This document shows, one piece after another, positions 6,454-8,452 of a stretch of 8,452 bases of DNA. Every line of letters starts with the position of its first letter. Position 1 is the stretch's first letter. The DNA comes from Ktedonobacteraceae bacterium. Lineage in GTDB: Bacteria; Chloroflexota; Ktedonobacteria; Ktedonobacterales; Ktedonobacteraceae. The position numbers and the translations under genes were made by a program. The DNA lies in NCBI GenBank assembly GCA_014896635.1, contig JADBKA010000204.1, positions 1 to 8,452 on the forward strand, written 5' to 3'. The notes beneath the pieces were generated by a model, which saw nothing but the letters and a program-made list of their open reading frames with translations, was not told the origin of the DNA and did no database searches.

Positions 6454-7227
6454 ATGGGCCTGTTCTCTCGTCTTTTGACATTTTTGCGCATTCGCACCAG
6501 CGCGGCGCTTGATAAAGCCGAAGATCCCGGTCAGGTGATGGACTATTCCTATGCAAAGCAACTCGAACAACTGCAACAATTGAAACGGGCCATCGCCGAT
6601 GTCGTGACACAGGAAAAACGCCTGGAAATGCAGCAAAGCGAACTGCTGATCAGATCCGGCAGGCTCGAAGGGCAGGCCCGGCAGGCGTTGCAGGCCGGAC
6701 GTGAAGATCTCGCTCGCATGGCACTTCAGCGTAAAGCTACGCTGCTGACGCAGCTAAATGCTTATGAGCAGCAGATTGCGCAACTCAGAGAGCAAAAAGA
6801 AAGGCTGATTCAGATGGAGCGGAACGTCTCAGCCCGTGTAGAGGCATTCCGCACGCAGAAAGAAATGGTCAAGGCGCAGTACAGCGCAGCGCAGGCGCAG
6901 GTCAGGATTCAGGAGACCGTGACCGGCATTTCGCAGGAATTGACCGAGATGAACCTGGCGATGCAGCGTGCGCAGGACAAAATTCTCAATATGCAGGCGC
7001 GTGCAAACGCTATGGAGACGCTGATCGAAGAAGGCGTGCTCAGTGAACAGGGCATGCCGGGAGCGTCGGAAGATACACTGGACCGCGAGTTGCAGAGGAT
7101 CAGTATGCAACAGAACGTTGAAGCGCAGTTGCAGGCAATCAAGCAGCAACTCCAGCTCGAAAGTCCCGGCGCCTCAGGCGCGCCTGACTCACAGCCAAAA
7201 CAAATTGAAGGGCCAGCCTCTAGCTAA
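6454..7227 (+). CDS. pspA: PspA/IM30 (phage-shock) family membrane-protection protein
   Basis: This 257-aa protein belongs to the PspA/IM30/Vipp1 family, ESCRT-III-like proteins that bind and stabilise stressed inner membranes. It opens with the amphipathic helix MGLFSRLLTFLRIRTSAALDK, then D-P-x-x-V-M-D-Y (about 24-31), followed by nearly continuous coiled coil to about 190 with the usual heptads rich in Gln, Glu and Arg (QLEQLQQLKRAIADVVTQEKRLE). The shorter helix region ending near 230 is followed by a disordered Pro/Gly/Ser tail. The length is slightly above the usual 220-230 because of that tail. The start was set at 6454 because AGGAGG (6444-6449) lies 4 nt upstream and the amphipathic helix begins there; the in-frame ATG at 6379 adds 25 residues not seen in the family. 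No pspF, pspB or pspC gene is visible, as is common outside Proteobacteria. The gene ends in a hairpin shared with the convergent gene. Confidence 0.93.
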   Translation: MGLFSRLLTFLRIRTSAALDKAEDPGQVMDYSYAKQLEQLQQLKRAIADVVTQEKRLEMQQSELLIRSGRLEGQARQALQAGREDLARMALQRKATLLTQLNAYEQQIAQLREQKERLIQMERNVSARVEAFRTQKEMVKAQYSAAQAQVRIQETVTGISQELTEMNLAMQRAQDKILNMQARANAMETLIEEGVLSEQGMPGASEDTLDRELQRISMQQNVEAQLQAIKQQLQLESPGASGAPDSQPKQIEGPASS

Positions 7228-7250
7228 AATACTCAGCCAGGCTGGCCCTT
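7208..7250. terminator. Bidirectional terminator hairpin spanning both convergent gene ends
   Basis: AAGGGCCAGCCT (7208-7219) and AGGCTGGCCCTT (7239-7250) form a perfect 12-bp stem with a 19-nt loop. The plus strand continues with CTTTCT and the minus strand with CAATTTGTTTT, so it can terminate in both directions. The left arm codes for the last residues of PspA and the right arm for the last residues of the minus-strand gene; both stop codons (7225-7227 and 7233-7235) lie in the loop. Confidence 0.8.
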
Positions 7251-7598
7251 CTTTCTGGCCTTCTCTCGCTCCTTTTGCGCTTTGTAATACGATTTCGGCT
7301 TTGGCCGCCGCTCTGTCTCTTCATATGCAGCGGGAGCTGAATCTTCGCGCGCCATAATCTCAGTCTCGTCACGTTCGCCTACCAGCTCCTGTAGATCGTT
7401 GTAGATGTGGTAGTTGTCGTAAACCTCGCGCATACTCAGCATATGACGGAGCACCTGGATCTGAGAAATGTTCGTTCTATCGTTTTTAGCGGGTTCCGCT
7501 TTTTTCAACAATTTCTCAACCAGGTCGATGCTATCGTCGTGGGCGCCGATGCCTTCAAGGCGCTCACGTACTGCCAGCAGTTGATGATACAGATTCAT
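7233..7598 (-). CDS. Small charged protein of unknown function
   Basis: I do not recognise a family for this 121-aa protein. It is probably soluble, without signal peptide or membrane segment. Residues 1-75 look like amphipathic helices (MNLYHQLLAVRERLEGIG..., then IDLVEKLLKKAE and QIQVLRHMLSMREVYDNYHIYNDLQELV). An acidic stretch (GERDETEIMAREDS) is followed by a strongly basic, probably disordered tail rich in Lys and Arg (KPKSYYKAQKEREKARKKG). The minus-strand leader carries GAAGGGGAT about 5-13 nt before the ATG, a reasonable ribosome binding site. The gene is convergent with pspA: only 5 bp lie between the two stop codons and they share a terminator. A nucleic-acid or ribosome-associated role would fit the basic tail but is only a guess. 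Conserved neighbourhood with pspA would be the main clue. Confidence 0.72.
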   Translation of the reverse strand: MNLYHQLLAVRERLEGIGAHDDSIDLVEKLLKKAEPAKNDRTNISQIQVLRHMLSMREVYDNYHIYNDLQELVGERDETEIMAREDSAPAAYEETERRPKPKSYYKAQKEREKARKKGQPG

Positions 7599-7686
7599 AG
7601 AAATCCCCTTCTTTGCCTGGTTGCAGGTACACTTTTTCTGCTAAAGGCTATGGTAACATAGGCCAGGAGAACCGTCAAATGCTGTC

Positions 7687-7695
7687 GCTGCAAAC
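7687..7695 (+). repeat. Left copy of the target-site duplication
   Basis: GCTGCAAAC here is repeated exactly at 7840-7848, on the other side of the inverted-repeat element. If the G is counted in the element's right inverted repeat, the duplication is 8 bp (CTGCAAAC). Confidence 0.65.
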
Positions 7696-7840
7696 CCCAG
7701 GGCTTTTCAGTTTTCCTTTCTCCCATCCCTCCCAGGAGAGAAAAGAGGGGAAAGAGGTTTTCGGGGGACACCCCCGACGCCCCCACCAGGGGGCTTGGCG
7801 CCCCCTGGACCCCGCTTTTTTAAAAACTGAAAAGCCCTGG
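7696..7840. mobile_element. Non-autonomous MITE-like element with 18-bp terminal inverted repeats
   Basis: CCAGGGCTTTTCAGTTTT (7697-7714) is the exact reverse complement of 7823-7840, and the pair is flanked by an 8-9 bp direct repeat (7687-7695 and 7840-7848): the hallmarks of transposition. The element is about 145 bp with no coding frame, so it must be moved in trans, presumably by a transposase elsewhere in the genome with similar ends. Internally it holds TCGGGGG/CCCCCGA (7761-7777) and the 9-bp hairpin CCAGGGGGC/GCCCCCTGG (7786-7808), followed by a T6 run (7815-7820 region), so it may also terminate transcription. Which insertion-sequence family it derives from cannot be told from the sequence alone. 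Confidence 0.75.
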
Positions 7841-7848
7841 CTGCAAAC
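7840..7848 (+). repeat. Right copy of the target-site duplication
   Basis: GCTGCAAAC matches 7687-7695 exactly. This copy sits just upstream of the extended -10 box of the sensor gene, at the place where a -35 box would be. Confidence 0.65.
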
Positions 7849-7861
7849 TGCCGATAGTATG

Positions 7862-7870
7862 TGATATACT
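7862..7870 (+). promoter_or_regulatory. Extended -10 promoter of the DUF4118 sensor gene
   Basis: TGA-TATACT is an extended -10 element (TG at 7862-7863, TATACT at 7865-7870). At 17 bp upstream lies TGCAAA (7842-7847), a poor -35 that is part of the target duplication. Transcription would start near 7877, giving a very short leader if the ATG at 7892 is used. Confidence 0.5.
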
Positions 7871-7891
7871 GTCTCATCGTGGATTGTATCT

Positions 7892-8452
7892 ATGCAAATC
7901 GTCCGATGCGGGCCGTCGCTCATGCAACGTTTTGAGTACCTGTTATTTTTAGGAACAAAAAAAGAACCGCGCTGGCGGCGCTACATTAGTGATGCGCTCC
8001 TAGCAGTAGGTGGGGCCATAATCGTGACGGGTGCGATCTTTCTTTTCCACCTCTATCCGACCATCCCGGATATCTCGCTGCTCTACCTGCTGATCGTCCT
8101 GGGACTTGCCAGCACACGCGGTCTCTACTCGGCTCTTGTGGCATCGGTTGTCGCATTCCTCTCCTTTGATTTCTTCATGGTACCACCATTCTTTACTCTG
8201 ACGATTGATAAATTCGAGGAGTGGCTGGCACTGTTTATCTTCCTGGTCACGGCCATTATCACCGGCCAGCTGGCAGCGGCGCTCAAGCAGCGCGCGGAGC
8301 AGGCGATACAGAGCGAGCGCGAGGCGCGGACGCTCTATGAGCTGGTGAATGCGACGACCAGCGAAGAAGATCTGGATGCGCAGCTCAACATCATCGTCCG
8401 TGCAGTTGTCAACGTGTTTGCAACGGCAGAAGTGCGCGATTGCGCGATCCTG
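7892..8452 (+). CDS. KdpD-like (DUF4118) membrane sensor, probably histidine kinase; cut by right edge
   Basis: The frame is open for 187 codons to the window edge. After a short basic N-terminus come about four membrane segments of the KdpD-type DUF4118 domain: DALLAVGGAIIVTGAIFLF, then ISLLYLLIVLGLA, then SALVASVVAFLSFDFF and EWLALFIFLVTAIITGQLAA. The signature FDFFMVPPFFTLTI, between the third and fourth segments, is diagnostic. A charged coiled linker (LKQRAEQAIQSEREARTLYELVNATTS) leads into what looks like the start of a GAF domain. The histidine-kinase core would lie beyond the window, so the kinase activity is inferred from the family. The N-terminal Usp-like KdpD domain is absent, so it is not a full potassium-sensing KdpD. 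The start is uncertain: ATG 7892 has only GGA 8 nt upstream, and ATG 7922, also in frame, gives a more usual N-terminus (MQRFEYLLF) with a 45-nt leader. Confidence 0.85.
   Translation, partial: MQIVRCGPSLMQRFEYLLFLGTKKEPRWRRYISDALLAVGGAIIVTGAIFLFHLYPTIPDISLLYLLIVLGLASTRGLYSALVASVVAFLSFDFFMVPPFFTLTIDKFEEWLALFIFLVTAIITGQLAAALKQRAEQAIQSEREARTLYELVNATTSEEDLDAQLNIIVRAVVNVFATAEVRDCAIL

Overview
The window looks like a chromosomal segment of a Chloroflexota bacterium, most likely of the Ktedonobacteria type. This rests on a mixed-GC gene set, short coiled tail-anchored proteins, winged-helix regulators with large N-terminal domains, a CoxL/XDH-type molybdenum hydroxylase, and intergenic space filled with G/C-run hairpin repeats. 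The taxonomic placement is an inference from style, not from a marker gene.

Layout, left to right. (1) Bases 1-42, minus strand: the first 14 codons of a gene running off the left edge, with a good ribosome binding site; its start resembles heme-NO-binding (H-NOX-like) proteins. (2) A divergent intergenic region of about 640 bp with a few small hairpins, ending in a near-consensus sigma-70 promoter (590-618). (3) 686-1798, plus: a 370-aa regulator with a C-terminal ArsR-type winged helix. (4) A 280-bp gap containing a palindrome over an extended -10 box, then 2079-2549, plus: a 156-aa tail-anchored protein of unknown function. (5) A strong hairpin between convergent genes, then 2665-4992, minus: a 775-aa molybdopterin-binding subunit of the xanthine dehydrogenase/aldehyde oxidase family, without its FAD and iron-sulfur partners nearby. 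(6) A hairpin-rich repeat element (5121-5327). (7) 5340-6152, minus: a DUF2182-type polytopic membrane protein with Cys pairs and a Met/His-rich tail, probably metal-binding. (8) A 300-bp divergent promoter region. (9) 6454-7227, plus: a PspA/IM30 protein. (10) 7233-7598, minus: a charged 121-aa protein of unknown function, convergent with pspA; one hairpin spans both gene ends. (11) A small non-coding MITE-like element (7696-7840) with 18-bp inverted ends and an 8-9 bp target duplication. (12) 7892-8452, plus: the N-terminal part of a KdpD-like (DUF4118) membrane sensor, cut by the right edge.

The genes do not form one operon: orientation changes often and most genes have their own promoter region or hairpin terminator. 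Loose themes are membrane and envelope stress (PspA, DUF2182, the tail-anchored protein, the DUF4118 sensor) and sensing/regulation. No CRISPR array, rRNA, tRNA or intact transposase gene was seen. The most unusual content is non-coding: two or three related G/C-run hairpin elements, one with clear transposition hallmarks, and a terminator whose loop holds the stop codons of two convergent genes.
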